Source of the DNA: Selenomonadaceae bacterium
Lineage (GTDB): Bacteria; Bacillota; Negativicutes; Selenomonadales; Selenomonadaceae
Direction of reading: 5' to 3'
DNA length: 47,324 nt
Assembly: GCA_029338835.1 (NCBI GenBank)
Contig: JAQYBD010000094.1
Location: 1-47,324 of the forward strand
Every line of letters begins with the position of its first letter. Position 1 is the stretch's first letter. The notes under the pieces are model-generated. The model was given only the letters and a program-made list of their open reading frames with translations, had not been told where the DNA came from and did no database searches. Both the position numbers and the translations under genes were made by a program. Shown one piece after another: positions 39,720 through 47,297 of this stretch.

Positions 39720-41108
39720 ATGAGAAAAGAACATGATTTCATTGGTGAGCTCGAAGTACCGGATGAGGTTTATTACGGCGTTCAGACGATGCGTGCTATC
39801 GACAACTTCCATATTACCGGCCAGGTAATCGATTCGGATTTTGTCCAGGCAATGGCAAAAGTAAAGAAGGCTGCGGCCATGGCAAACATGGCAACGGGTC
39901 GTCTCGATAAGAAAATCGGCGATGCCCTGGTAGAGGCTGCTGACGAGATCATCGCTGGCAAGCTCCTCGATCAGTTCCCGGTTGACCCCATCCAGGGTGG
40001 CGCAGGCACATCCGTCAATATGAACATGAACGAAGTCCTCTGCAACCGTGCGCTCGAGATCATCGGCGAAGCAAAAGGCCGTTATGACATCATCTCCCCG
40101 AACAACCATGCCAACATGGCCCAGTCGACGAATGACTCCTTCCCAACGGCTATCAAGGTTTGCTTGAGCCATAAGGCCAAGAAGGTTACGGCTGCCCTTG
40201 ACCGTCTTGCTACAGAACTCGAGAAGAAATCCGTTGAGTACAAGGATATCCTCAAGATGGGCCGCACGCATCTGCAGGATGCCGTTCCCATCACGCTCGG
40301 CCAGGAAATGGGCATGTATGCATCGGCTGTCCGCCGTGGTATCGCACGCATCAATCATGCCGTTGACAGCATCCACGTCATGAATATGGGTGGCACGGCT
40401 GTTGGCACGGGCCTCAATGCAGAGCCGGCTTACATCACGAAAGTTGCTGAGACGCTGACGGAAGTAACGGGTGAGAAATACGTTACGGCCGGCAACATGA
40501 TCGATGCCACGAATAATACGGATGGGTTCTCCGATGTTTCAAGCGCTATGAAGACGACGGCACTTGTCCTCATCAAGATGGCAAACGACTTCCGTCTCAT
40601 GGCTTCGGGCCCACGCTGCGGGCTCAACGAACTCAAGCTGCCGAAACGTCAGCCGGGTTCCTCCATCATGCCGGGTAAAGTCAATCCGGTCATCGCAGAA
40701 GTCCTTGACCAGGCTTGCTATCAGGTCATTGCTAACGATATTGCTGTTTCCCTCGGTGTTGAGAACGGCCAGTTCGAACTCAACGTCATGGAGCCGGTCA
40801 TCTCCTTCAACATGTTCAATTCGATGACGTACATGACGAATGCTGTCAATACGTTTGTTGATAAGCTCCTCATCGGTCTTGAGCCGAACAGAGAGCAGTG
40901 CCAGGAATGGCTCGACAAGAGTGTCGGCGTTGTCACGGCTCTGCTGCCGCATATCGGCTATGAGAACTCCGCAATGCTTGCAAAAGAAGCGTACAATACG
41001 GGTAAGCCAATCCGTCAGGTCATCATGGAGAAGGGCCTGCTTTCCAAGGAGAAGATGGAACACATCCTTTCCCCGAAGCAGATGACCACGCCGGGTATTG
41101 CTGAATAA
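39720..41108 (+). CDS. aspA: Aspartate ammonia-lyase
   Basis: This 462-residue fumarase/aspartase-superfamily enzyme deaminates aspartate to fumarate and ammonia. The signature GSSIMPGKVNP is at residues 313-323, and GTSVNMNMNEVLCNRALEI and PNNHANMAQSTNDSFP are conserved stretches. I call it aspartase over class II fumarase because YYGVQTMRAIDNFHITG at the N-terminus fits aspartases. ATG 39720 follows AGAAAGGA; an in-frame GTG at 39711 is too close to it. Fumarate made here can serve as electron acceptor through menaquinone, whose genes lie 5 kb upstream, while the adjacent carrier moves dicarboxylates. A strong terminator follows. Confidence 0.9.
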   Translation: MRKEHDFIGELEVPDEVYYGVQTMRAIDNFHITGQVIDSDFVQAMAKVKKAAAMANMATGRLDKKIGDALVEAADEIIAGKLLDQFPVDPIQGGAGTSVNMNMNEVLCNRALEIIGEAKGRYDIISPNNHANMAQSTNDSFPTAIKVCLSHKAKKVTAALDRLATELEKKSVEYKDILKMGRTHLQDAVPITLGQEMGMYASAVRRGIARINHAVDSIHVMNMGGTAVGTGLNAEPAYITKVAETLTEVTGEKYVTAGNMIDATNNTDGFSDVSSAMKTTALVLIKMANDFRLMASGPRCGLNELKLPKRQPGSSIMPGKVNPVIAEVLDQACYQVIANDIAVSLGVENGQFELNVMEPVISFNMFNSMTYMTNAVNTFVDKLLIGLEPNREQCQEWLDKSVGVVTALLPHIGYENSAMLAKEAYNTGKPIRQVIMEKGLLSKEKMEHILSPKQMTTPGIAE

Positions 41109-41141
41109 GTAATAGAATAACCCCTTTCCCAACCCCTTCTG

Positions 41142-41170
41142 AATCTCCGCCTTCGGGCGGAGATTTTTTT
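41142..41170 (+). terminator. aspA terminator
   Basis: AATCTCCGCC pairs with GGCGGAGATT around a TTCG tetraloop, followed by T(6). Confidence 0.96.
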
Positions 41171-41195
41171 CTGTCATGGAGATAACGATGCTGGA

Positions 41196-41224
41196 TTGCG
41201 GGTATTGTATATTCCATATATTAT
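41196..41224 (+). promoter_or_regulatory. Promoter of the small ferredoxin gene
   Basis: TTGCGG (41196-41201) and TATTAT (41219-41224) are 17 bp apart in A/T-rich DNA. Confidence 0.65.
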
Positions 41225-41274
41225 ATATGTAGGGAACGTGTATTGAATGTTTGCTCGTTTAGGAGATGGCGTAG

Positions 41275-41466
41275 ATGGTCAGTTATGTAAATGAAATGCT
41301 TTGTGTCGCTTGCGGCATGTGTGCAGCAGCTTGTCCTGAAGGATTTTCCATGGAAGGGAATATGGCAAAAGGTGGGCGGGAAATTCCTGCGGCATGCCTG
41401 GATGATGCCTGGCAGGTGATGGAAGATTGTCCAGCTGGTGCCATTGAACTGCATGAGCAGAAATGA
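41275..41466 (+). CDS. Single-cluster [4Fe-4S] ferredoxin
   Basis: This 63-residue protein is a small electron carrier. C10, C13 and C16 in CVACGMC plus C52 in EDCPAGAI are the four expected ligands of one [4Fe-4S] cluster. C20 and C41 sit where Desulfovibrio gigas-type ferredoxins have a disulfide, in place of a second cluster. AGGAGAT precedes ATG 41275. It has its own promoter and is monocistronic, since folE has a separate promoter. The redox partner is unknown; glutamate synthase and other anaerobic oxidoreductases are possible clients. Confidence 0.88.
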   Translation: MVSYVNEMLCVACGMCAAACPEGFSMEGNMAKGGREIPAACLDDAWQVMEDCPAGAIELHEQK

Positions 41467-41486
41467 GACATATGCTTCGGTTTTAG

Positions 41487-41515
41487 TTGTTTTTTAAGCC
41501 TGGATTCCCTATAAT
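41487..41515 (+). promoter_or_regulatory. Promoter of the folate operon
   Basis: TTGTTT (41487-41492) and TATAAT (41510-41515) have a 17-bp spacer, 42 bp before folE. Confidence 0.75.
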
Positions 41516-41556
41516 GAAAAGGAATGAAGTCATAGCAAACGAGAGGGCAATGTAAA

Positions 41557-42144
41557 ATGCGCGATACGAATGAAAGGGCTGTGCAAGCCATGCGTGAATT
41601 CCTGGAGGCACTGGGCATCGACCTTGCTGCACGTGGCATGGAAAAGACGCCGGAGCGCGTTGCGAAGATGTATGCATCCCTGTTTGATGGCCTGGGCCAC
41701 GATACAAAATCTTTATGGGGGGAATTATTCCATACGGGTGCAGATGGCCTGGTAGCCGTTCGTCACATTCCATTTTATTCCATGTGCGAACACCATCTTG
41801 TTCCTTTTTTTGGTGAAGTCAATGTTGTCTATCTGCCTAACCAGGGACAGGTCGCTGGTTTCGGCAAGTTTGTCAAGCTTGTGGAATGCCTGGCGCATCA
41901 GCCGCAGCTCCAGGAACGCTTGACGGCACAGATTGCACATGCAATCGCCAATGACCTGGGCGCACGTGGTGTGATGACCGTGGTCACGGCTCAACAGCTC
42001 TGCATGACGATGCGGGATAGCCGTGCGCATGGTACACAGACAGTTACTTCAGAATGTACTGGGGTATTTGCTTCAGATCGTGACCTGTGTCAGCAGGCAT
42101 GGTCATTATTGGAAGGAGCTGGGAGATATGACAGCAACGCGTAA
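41557..42144 (+). CDS. folE: GTP cyclohydrolase I
   Basis: This 195-residue enzyme opens GTP to 7,8-dihydroneopterin triphosphate, the first step of folate synthesis. The zinc ligands C77 and H80 (MCEHH) and C149 (QQLCM) are present. EKTPERVAKMYASLF and RDSRAHGTQTVTSECTGVF are family signatures. It heads the run folE-folP-folB-folK/dfrA-ung and overlaps folP by 17 bp. A dihydroneopterin triphosphate pyrophosphatase and folC are not seen nearby. Confidence 0.96.
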   Translation: MRDTNERAVQAMREFLEALGIDLAARGMEKTPERVAKMYASLFDGLGHDTKSLWGELFHTGADGLVAVRHIPFYSMCEHHLVPFFGEVNVVYLPNQGQVAGFGKFVKLVECLAHQPQLQERLTAQIAHAIANDLGARGVMTVVTAQQLCMTMRDSRAHGTQTVTSECTGVFASDRDLCQQAWSLLEGAGRYDSNA

Positions 42145-42979
42145 GTATGTATTTCGAGATGGCAAGGAACTGGAGCTTGGCAAGCGCACGCTGATCATGG
42201 GGATCCTTAATGTTACGCCGGACTCATTTTCCGATGGCGGCAGCTGGAATACCCTTGACAAGGCTTTATATCATATGGAAGAGATGGTCCGTGATGGTGC
42301 GGATATCATCGATGTTGGTGCGGAGTCGAGTCGTCCGGGGTTCCAGACCATGCCGGCTCAGGAAGAAATCGAACGATTGCTGCCTTTTTTGATCAAAGTG
42401 CTGGCGGAGTGTCCGGTGCCGGTTTCCGTTGATACCTTCAAGGCGGATACTGCTCAGGCTGCTGTTGATGCAGGGGCGCATATCCTCAATGATATCTGGG
42501 GCCTGCAGTATGCAGAGGAACCCGGACGCATGGCAGCGGTGGCGGCTAAAGCCGATATGCCGATTGTTGTCATGCATAATCAATCAACAAAGACGTATGA
42601 CAAGGATATCATTGCTTCCATGCAGGACTTTTTCCGTCGCACTGTGGCAATTGCAGATGAAGCTGGCTTAAAACGCGAAAACTTGATTCTTGATCCCGGT
42701 ATTGGTTTTGGCAAGACACCGGAGGGCAATTTGACAGTACTCCGGCGTCAACAGGAACTCTTGGACCTGGATGGAGAATCGTATCCATTGCTTTTAGGTA
42801 CGAGCCGGAAGAGTTTTATAGGAGCAGCTTTGGGCCTTGATGTCCATGAACGCATGGAGGCAACGGGCGCGACCTGTGTATTGGGCATTGCGAAAGGAGC
42901 AGATATCGTGCGGGTTCATGATGTCAAGCCGATTGCTCGCATGTGCCGGATGACCGATGCCATCCTGCAAGCTCCCTGA
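42128..42979 (+). CDS. folP: Dihydropteroate synthase
   Basis: This 283-residue TIM-barrel enzyme condenses hydroxymethyl-dihydropterin diphosphate with p-aminobenzoate and is the target of sulfonamides. Conserved parts are ILNVTPDSFSDGG (~26-38), ESSRPG, ILDPGIGFGKT and LLLGTSRKSFIG. The frame is open upstream through folE, but ATG 42128 (MTATRKYVFRDG) follows GGGAG and gives the normal length. folB begins 35 bp after its stop. Confidence 0.95.
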   Translation: MTATRKYVFRDGKELELGKRTLIMGILNVTPDSFSDGGSWNTLDKALYHMEEMVRDGADIIDVGAESSRPGFQTMPAQEEIERLLPFLIKVLAECPVPVSVDTFKADTAQAAVDAGAHILNDIWGLQYAEEPGRMAAVAAKADMPIVVMHNQSTKTYDKDIIASMQDFFRRTVAIADEAGLKRENLILDPGIGFGKTPEGNLTVLRRQQELLDLDGESYPLLLGTSRKSFIGAALGLDVHERMEATGATCVLGIAKGADIVRVHDVKPIARMCRMTDAILQAP

Positions 42980-43014
42980 GCTTATCTGATGACCTGGAAT
43001 GAGAGGAGTATCAA

Positions 43015-43377
43015 ATGGACTGCATCCAATTGGACGGGATGGAATTTTATGGCTTTCACGGTTGCCTGCCGTCTGAGCGTCAGACAGGACAGACATTTTT
43101 TGTTGATGCCAAGTTGTATCTGGAGCTGCAACAAGCCGGCAGGAGCGATGAGCTGTCTGCTACCGTCAATTATGCGGATGTCTTTACAGATATTCGCGAC
43201 ATTGTGGAAGGTGAGCCCGTCAATCTCATTGAGACGGTGGCCGAGCGCATCGCTGCAGCGATATTGAAGAACTACGATCTCGTTTCCATGATTGAAGTAA
43301 CGGTTCATAAACCGTCAGCACCGATCCCGGGAAAATTCCGTGATGCGGCTGTTTCCTTGACGAGAAAGCGGCTATAG
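43015..43377 (+). CDS. folB: Dihydroneopterin aldolase
   Basis: This 120-residue enzyme cleaves dihydroneopterin to 6-hydroxymethyl-dihydropterin and glycolaldehyde. Family segments are LDGMEFYGFHGCLPSERQTGQTFFVDAKL, VNYADVF, NLIETVAERIA and the catalytic-lysine stretch VTVHKPSAPIPG. GAGAGGAG precedes the ATG. The HPPK-DHFR fusion gene starts one base after its stop codon, so the two are translationally coupled and their products act in sequence. Confidence 0.94.
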   Translation: MDCIQLDGMEFYGFHGCLPSERQTGQTFFVDAKLYLELQQAGRSDELSATVNYADVFTDIRDIVEGEPVNLIETVAERIAAAILKNYDLVSMIEVTVHKPSAPIPGKFRDAAVSLTRKRL

Positions 43378-43378
43378 C

Positions 43379-44383
43379 ATGAAATACCGTTGTTATTTGA
43401 GTTTGGGAGCGAATCTCGGGGCGCGTGGCGAGACGCTGCGCGAGGCTCTGAGGCGTCTGGCTGCTTTCCCCGATACGATGCTTACCGCAATATCACCCTT
43501 TTACGAAACGGCACCCTGGGGCAAATTGGATCAGCCGTCCTTCCTGAATACGGCCGCCGCAATCACGACTAACCTGGCACCGCACGACCTCTTGCATGCC
43601 TGCCAGGCCGTTGAGCATGCTCTGGGCCGTGTGCGTCATGAACATTGGGGCGCACGGACTATCGATATTGATTTGCTGGCGATAGAAGGAGTTACCTCTG
43701 AAGATGCGGAATTGCGGCTGCCTCATCCTTATATGACTGAACGTGCTTTTGTCTTGGTGCCATTGGCCGATATTGCACCGGGATATGTGGTCAAAGGCCG
43801 CAGTATCCGGGAGTGGTGCGCGAACGTTGGGCGGGAGGGGGTTGTCCGGTCTGCTGAACTGGCGGATCCCTGGCCACTGCGTCTATTGGCCTGCATTGAT
43901 GCCAACCGTGGCCTGGGAAAAGATGGTCGGCTATTGGTATCGATACCAGAAGACATGGCTCGTTTTCGACACCTGACGATGGGACATGTCGTCATCATGG
44001 GGCGTCGGACGATGGAATCGCTGCCAGGGAATCGTCCTTTGCCGGGACGCACTAATATTGTCCTTTCCCGCACGCTTTCCACTGCTTCAGCAGAGGGGTT
44101 CCTGCTTTGCCGGGATATTCAGAGCTTATGGGATATCATAGGAAAACTTTCCTGGGAAAATCCTGAATGCTTGTTTTGGTGCATTGGTGGTGCTGCTGTC
44201 TATCAGGAACTCCTGCCTTACGTAAAAGAAGCATATCTTACAGAATTGACAGATGCATATCCTGCGGATTGCTATTTGCCATCATTGGCATCAGCGGTAC
44301 AGATCGAGAGGGAATGCTATCCTGGATATGCCTTTTGCCGATACTTGTTTCCACAACGTGCAACTGTTCTGGCTGGTACGTGA
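43379..44383 (+). CDS. Bifunctional HPPK-dihydrofolate reductase fusion
   Basis: This 334-residue protein carries two folate enzymes. Residues 1-~158 are 6-hydroxymethyl-7,8-dihydropterin pyrophosphokinase (FolK): YLSLGANLG at the start, [10 protein letters not shown], and signature [12 protein letters not shown]. Residues ~165-334 are dihydrofolate reductase: [32 protein letters not shown] with the active-site acid, [13 protein letters not shown], and [23 protein letters not shown]. Both sets of catalytic motifs look intact and the frame is continuous, so I treat it as one active bifunctional chain. HPPK is usually fused to DHPS and DHFR to thymidylate synthase; this pairing is uncommon. It joins the steps that flank dihydropteroate synthesis. 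I give no single symbol because folK and dfrA/folA both apply. Confidence 0.92.
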   Translation: MKYRCYLSLGANLGARGETLREALRRLAAFPDTMLTAISPFYETAPWGKLDQPSFLNTAAAITTNLAPHDLLHACQAVEHALGRVRHEHWGARTIDIDLLAIEGVTSEDAELRLPHPYMTERAFVLVPLADIAPGYVVKGRSIREWCANVGREGVVRSAELADPWPLRLLACIDANRGLGKDGRLLVSIPEDMARFRHLTMGHVVIMGRRTMESLPGNRPLPGRTNIVLSRTLSTASAEGFLLCRDIQSLWDIIGKLSWENPECLFWCIGGAAVYQELLPYVKEAYLTELTDAYPADCYLPSLASAVQIERECYPGYAFCRYLFPQRATVLAGT

Positions 44384-44448
44384 TAGTTGCCAGAAGATGC
44401 GTGGATACAGCAATCGCGTCAATGAATGATAGAAAGAAGTGTTTGCCG

Positions 44449-45123
44449 ATGGAGATTTTTCATAATGATTGGGCAGAACTCCTGAATCCGGAACTGCAAA
44501 AACCATATTATCGTCAATTACGTCAGTTCTTGATCCATGAATACAGGACGTATCATGTTTATCCGGATATGTATGCGATTTTCAATGCACTTCATTATAC
44601 GAGTTACGCCGATACGAAGGTAGTCATCCTCGGGCAGGATCCCTACCATGGACCTGGACAGGCACATGGCCTTTCCTTTTCGGTCCTGCCAGGGATCCAG
44701 CCGCCGCCATCACTCCTGAATATCTTTAAGGAACTCGAGACCGATCTGGGCTGCAAGGTTCCCAATAATGGCTGTTTGAAGCCATGGGCCGATCAGGGGG
44801 TTCTCCTACTCAATACTGTGTTGACTGTGCGGGAACACCAGGCGAACTCACATCATGGACAGGGGTGGGAAATCTTTACGGATCGTATCATTGAGCTGTT
44901 GAATGCTCGGGAAAAGCCGATGGCATTCATCCTTTGGGGCAGCCCGGCACGCCGCAAAAAGGCGATGATTACAAATCCGCGTCATTATATCGTGGAATCT
45001 GCGCATCCAAGCCCGTTGTCTGCACATCGTGGCTTCTTTGGCAGCCGACCTTTCTCCAGGGTCAATGACTTTTTGCGCAGTACGGGACAGACGCCCATTG
45101 ATTGGCAGCTGCCCGATATTTGA
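44449..45123 (+). CDS. ung: Uracil-DNA glycosylase (family 1)
   Basis: This 224-residue DNA-repair enzyme removes uracil from DNA. The water-activating motif [18 protein letters not shown] holds D64 and H67, and the minor-groove loop [13 protein letters not shown] begins at H186. The frame is open upstream into the folate gene, but ATG 44449 with AGAAAGAAG (44430-44438) gives the usual length; ATG 44422 is an alternative. It follows the DHFR-encoding gene by 65 bp in the same orientation. That suggests a link between folate-dependent thymidylate supply and uracil repair, although co-transcription is not proven. Confidence 0.95.
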   Translation: MEIFHNDWAELLNPELQKPYYRQLRQFLIHEYRTYHVYPDMYAIFNALHYTSYADTKVVILGQDPYHGPGQAHGLSFSVLPGIQPPPSLLNIFKELETDLGCKVPNNGCLKPWADQGVLLLNTVLTVREHQANSHHGQGWEIFTDRIIELLNAREKPMAFILWGSPARRKKAMITNPRHYIVESAHPSPLSAHRGFFGSRPFSRVNDFLRSTGQTPIDWQLPDI

Positions 45124-45230
45124 TGTTACAAGCCACGGAAAGAGATTTCGCCTTTTTATGCTTGTGCTGGAAGCGAGTGCCGTACGGCAATTCGCTCAAA
45201 ATAATATTTTTATAGCATGGGGGAACAATT

Positions 45231-46268
45231 TTGGGAACAAAGGTAACCATTAAAGATGTGGCGGAACTGGCAGGTGTCTCGAAAAGCACAGTTTCCCGCT
45301 ATTTGAATCGCGGCTATATCAGTGTAGAGAAACAGGAGCGTGTCCGTGAAGCCATTGAAAAGACGGGCTTTCAGTCTAATTTTTTTGCAAAACGCCTCAA
45401 GACGAAGCAAAGCAAGCTCATTGGCATTGTTTTACCGCGTATGGACTCCGTGACTGTTGGCAAGCTGCTTACTGGGATCAGCCGCATCTTTGAACCAGCC
45501 GGCTATCAGGGTATTTTGCTGGTCAGTCATCTGTCATCGACTAAGGAAATAGAGAATATCCGCAATCTGCAGCAGCAGGGAGTTGATGGCATCCTGGTGG
45601 ATTCTGTGGGCATTACAGAAGAACATCTGGCATTGTCTAATGCCACGTCGGTACCGATACTCTATACGGGACAGCGTCATGAGGGGGTTCCCTGCATCAA
45701 GATTGACGACTATCAAGCTGGTCGGATGGTCGGTGCTTACTTGCGCCAGATGGGGCATAAGAGAGCCGTTTTTGCAGGGGTTACGGAGAGCGATCAGGCA
45801 GTTGGTGTTGAGCGTAAACAGGGGTTCCTGGCTGCTTTTACAGAGCATCGTCCAGATGCGCAGGTTGATTTTGTAGAAACAGGTTTTGATTTTTTGTCTG
45901 CTTATAACCGAGCGGCGGACATCGTGCAGTTGCAGCCGACCGTGATTGTTGGTGCCACTGACAATATCAGTCTGGGTGTGCTGCGTTATCTTCATGAACG
46001 CGGGATCCGAGTACCGGAACAGATTTCTGTTGTCGGTTTTGGTGGATACGATGTTGGTGCTGTTGTTTATCCGGCTTTGACTACTGTGGCTTTTGATTAT
46101 GAACTCATGGGAATGAAGGCAGCACAGTATCTCTTGGATTTACTGGCAGATCGGGAACCTGAAGGCCCGATGGAGATGCCGATATTCTTTATAGAACGAG
46201 AGAGCGTACGAAATATCCAGGAAGATTTTGAACCTCAGAAACCTTCTGCTTATGCAAGCCTGACATGA
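45231..46268 (+). CDS. LacI-family transcriptional repressor
   Basis: This 345-residue repressor has a LacI headpiece (VTIKDVAELAGVSKSTVSRYLNRGYISVEKQERVREAIEKTGFQSNFFAKRLKTKQSKLIGIVLP) and a ribose-binding-protein-like sugar domain. The sequence around NFFAKRLKTKQSKLIG resembles ScrR-type sucrose repressors. The start codon is TTG at 45231, with GGGGG seven bases upstream and no ATG near the headpiece. No sugar operon is adjacent except the convergent PTS IIA gene, so the target is unknown. A sugar-responsive role is likely. Confidence 0.88.
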   Translation: MGTKVTIKDVAELAGVSKSTVSRYLNRGYISVEKQERVREAIEKTGFQSNFFAKRLKTKQSKLIGIVLPRMDSVTVGKLLTGISRIFEPAGYQGILLVSHLSSTKEIENIRNLQQQGVDGILVDSVGITEEHLALSNATSVPILYTGQRHEGVPCIKIDDYQAGRMVGAYLRQMGHKRAVFAGVTESDQAVGVERKQGFLAAFTEHRPDAQVDFVETGFDFLSAYNRAADIVQLQPTVIVGATDNISLGVLRYLHERGIRVPEQISVVGFGGYDVGAVVYPALTTVAFDYELMGMKAAQYLLDLLADREPEGPMEMPIFFIERESVRNIQEDFEPQKPSAYASLT

Positions 46269-46270
46269 CG

Positions 46271-46320
46271 TTTAGACAACAACAGCCTATGGCGTTTGCC
46301 ATAGGCTGTTGTTGTCTAAA
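46271..46320. terminator. Perfect 23-bp inverted repeat between convergent genes
   Basis: 46271-46293 pairs perfectly with 46298-46320 around GTTT. The stem is long and the T tract poor, but its place between two convergent stop codons fits a bidirectional terminator. Confidence 0.75.
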
Positions 46321-46327
46321 GATATAT

Positions 46328-46690
46328 TTATTTCTTAGTGAAGGTGATGTGCGCACCGACAGACAAGGTAGGCTGAGAGGGTCCTTTCACGATGATCTGT
46401 CCTGGCATTGAGCCTTCTGTGTTGAATACAATCGTGCAATGCCCTTCTTCACGGATGTTGTCATTGGCCGCTGTGCCCACTTTTTCGATGGTGTATTTCA
46501 CACCACCCATCAGGAGCTTGTCACCCTTCTTGATGTCCTCTGTGAGCTTTCCTGGCGTATGCTCGATGACCATATCGGCAAGATTGGGGCGAATGCCCTC
46601 ATCAAGCAGGATTGCGCTGTTATTGTTGGTCAAGAAATTGCGTGCGAGGTTGCCGATGGCCGTGATTGAGACATCATATTTGATTTCCAT
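46328..46690 (-). CDS. Stand-alone PTS glucitol/sorbitol-type IIA component (GutA-like)
   Basis: This 120-residue protein matches the single-domain IIA of the glucitol/sorbitol phosphotransferase family: VSITAIGNLARNFL, AILLDEGIRPNLADMVIEHTPGKL, INKGDKL-like IKKGDKLLMGGVKYTIEKVGTAAN and GHCTIVFNTEG. The histidine in VIEHTP is the probable phosphorylation site. It would take phosphate from HPr and pass it to a IIB subunit, but no IIB or IIC gene is nearby, so a regulatory role is equally possible. AGGAGGAAGG precedes ATG 46690. An extended -10 promoter lies upstream. It is convergent with a LacI repressor. Confidence 0.8.
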   Translation of the reverse strand: MEIKYDVSITAIGNLARNFLTNNNSAILLDEGIRPNLADMVIEHTPGKLTEDIKKGDKLLMGGVKYTIEKVGTAANDNIREEGHCTIVFNTEGSMPGQIIVKGPSQPTLSVGAHITFTKK

Positions 46691-46759
46691 GTTTCCTTCC
46701 TCCTGTATATGTATATACATATCATATCATCGTCTTATGCCATGTATTGATATCTTTAT

Positions 46760-46768
46760 ATTATAGCA
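46760..46768 (-). promoter_or_regulatory. Extended -10 promoter of the PTS IIA gene
   Basis: On the minus strand TGCTATAAT matches the extended -10 consensus. The -35 region (TTCACA at a short spacing) is poor. Confidence 0.6.
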
Positions 46769-46867
46769 TAAAATGCGTTCTGTGAAGAGGGCATCTGAGC
46801 GTGTTTGATTTTTGTACTTTGTTCCGTATTTTTTTTCGTTGTTTTGATGAAATAAATAAAAAGGGGC

Positions 46868-46896
46868 TTGTCAAAGGGGGAAATATGCGCTATAAT
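46868..46896 (+). promoter_or_regulatory. Promoter of tRNA-Gln
   Basis: TTGTCA (46868-46873) and TATAAT (46891-46896) have a 17-bp spacer, 32 bp before the tRNA. Confidence 0.88.
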
Positions 46897-46928
46897 ATCA
46901 CATGTTGACGGCGCGAAGCCGAAGACAC

Positions 46929-47004
46929 AGGGGTATCGCCAAGTTGGTAAGGCACGGGTCTCTGAATCCCGCATGCGTTGGTTCGAGTCCAGCTACCCCT
47001 GCCA
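46929..47004 (+). tRNA. tRNA-Gln (anticodon CTG)
   Basis: Cloverleaf: acceptor AGGGGTA/TACCCCT, three-pair D stem GCC/GGC, anticodon stem CGGGT/TCCCG with loop CTCTGAA, T arm with TTCGAGT loop, discriminator G and encoded CCA. The anticodon CUG decodes CAG. The T-T mismatch next to the loop (31-39) is noted. Overall it resembles Escherichia coli tRNA-Gln(CUG). Confidence 0.9.
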
Positions 47005-47013
47005 TATGGAAGG

Positions 47014-47038
47014 AAGCACCGCGTGAGCGGTGCTTTTT
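47014..47038 (+). terminator. Terminator of tRNA-Gln
   Basis: AAGCACCGC (47014-47022) pairs with GCGGTGCTT (47027-47035) around GTGA, followed by TTT. Confidence 0.9.
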
Positions 47039-47086
47039 CGTTTTTGTGATTGGATATAAAAAAATCCACAATTTTTTAAAATGGTA

Positions 47087-47115
47087 TTGACAAACCTAAC
47101 AAAGGCGTGTATCAT
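47087..47115 (+). promoter_or_regulatory. rRNA operon promoter P1 (probable)
   Basis: TTGACA (47087-47092) and TATCAT (47110-47115) have a 17-bp spacer. An A/T-rich upstream stretch (47057-47080) resembles an UP element. Confidence 0.75.
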
Positions 47116-47214
47116 AATACAAGTCGCTGCGAGATACGGCAGCCGCACGGAACTCCTTGGACGGAAACCGGTGGGGCTGGACACATCGGGTTGAAAAAAG
47201 AAATAAAAAAGTTC

Positions 47215-47243
47215 TTGACAGCCTGAGAGAAATGCGATAAGAT
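47215..47243 (+). promoter_or_regulatory. rRNA operon promoter P2 (probable)
   Basis: TTGACA (47215-47220) and TAAGAT (47238-47243) are 17 bp apart, preceded by an A-rich tract. It is the second of two tandem promoters, as is common for rrn operons. Confidence 0.75.
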
Positions 47244-47284
47244 AATAAAGTCGCTTGAAGCGAGAGCTTCGAAAGACAACAAGT

Positions 47285-47297
47285 TGTTCTTTGAAAA
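47285..47297 (+). promoter_or_regulatory. boxA antitermination element of an rRNA leader
   Basis: TGTTCTTTGAAAA matches the Firmicutes boxA consensus, and the following ACTAAACAATG is usual upstream of 16S rRNA. The 16S gene itself should begin just beyond the window end. Confidence 0.8.

Noticed and set aside
39720..41108. Class II fumarase as the identity of the aspA gene
   Set aside because: The GSSIMPGKVNP signature is shared by both families, but the N-terminal YYGVQT region and the ordering of conserved blocks fit aspartase. Context (dicarboxylate carrier) allows both, so an enzyme test would settle it.
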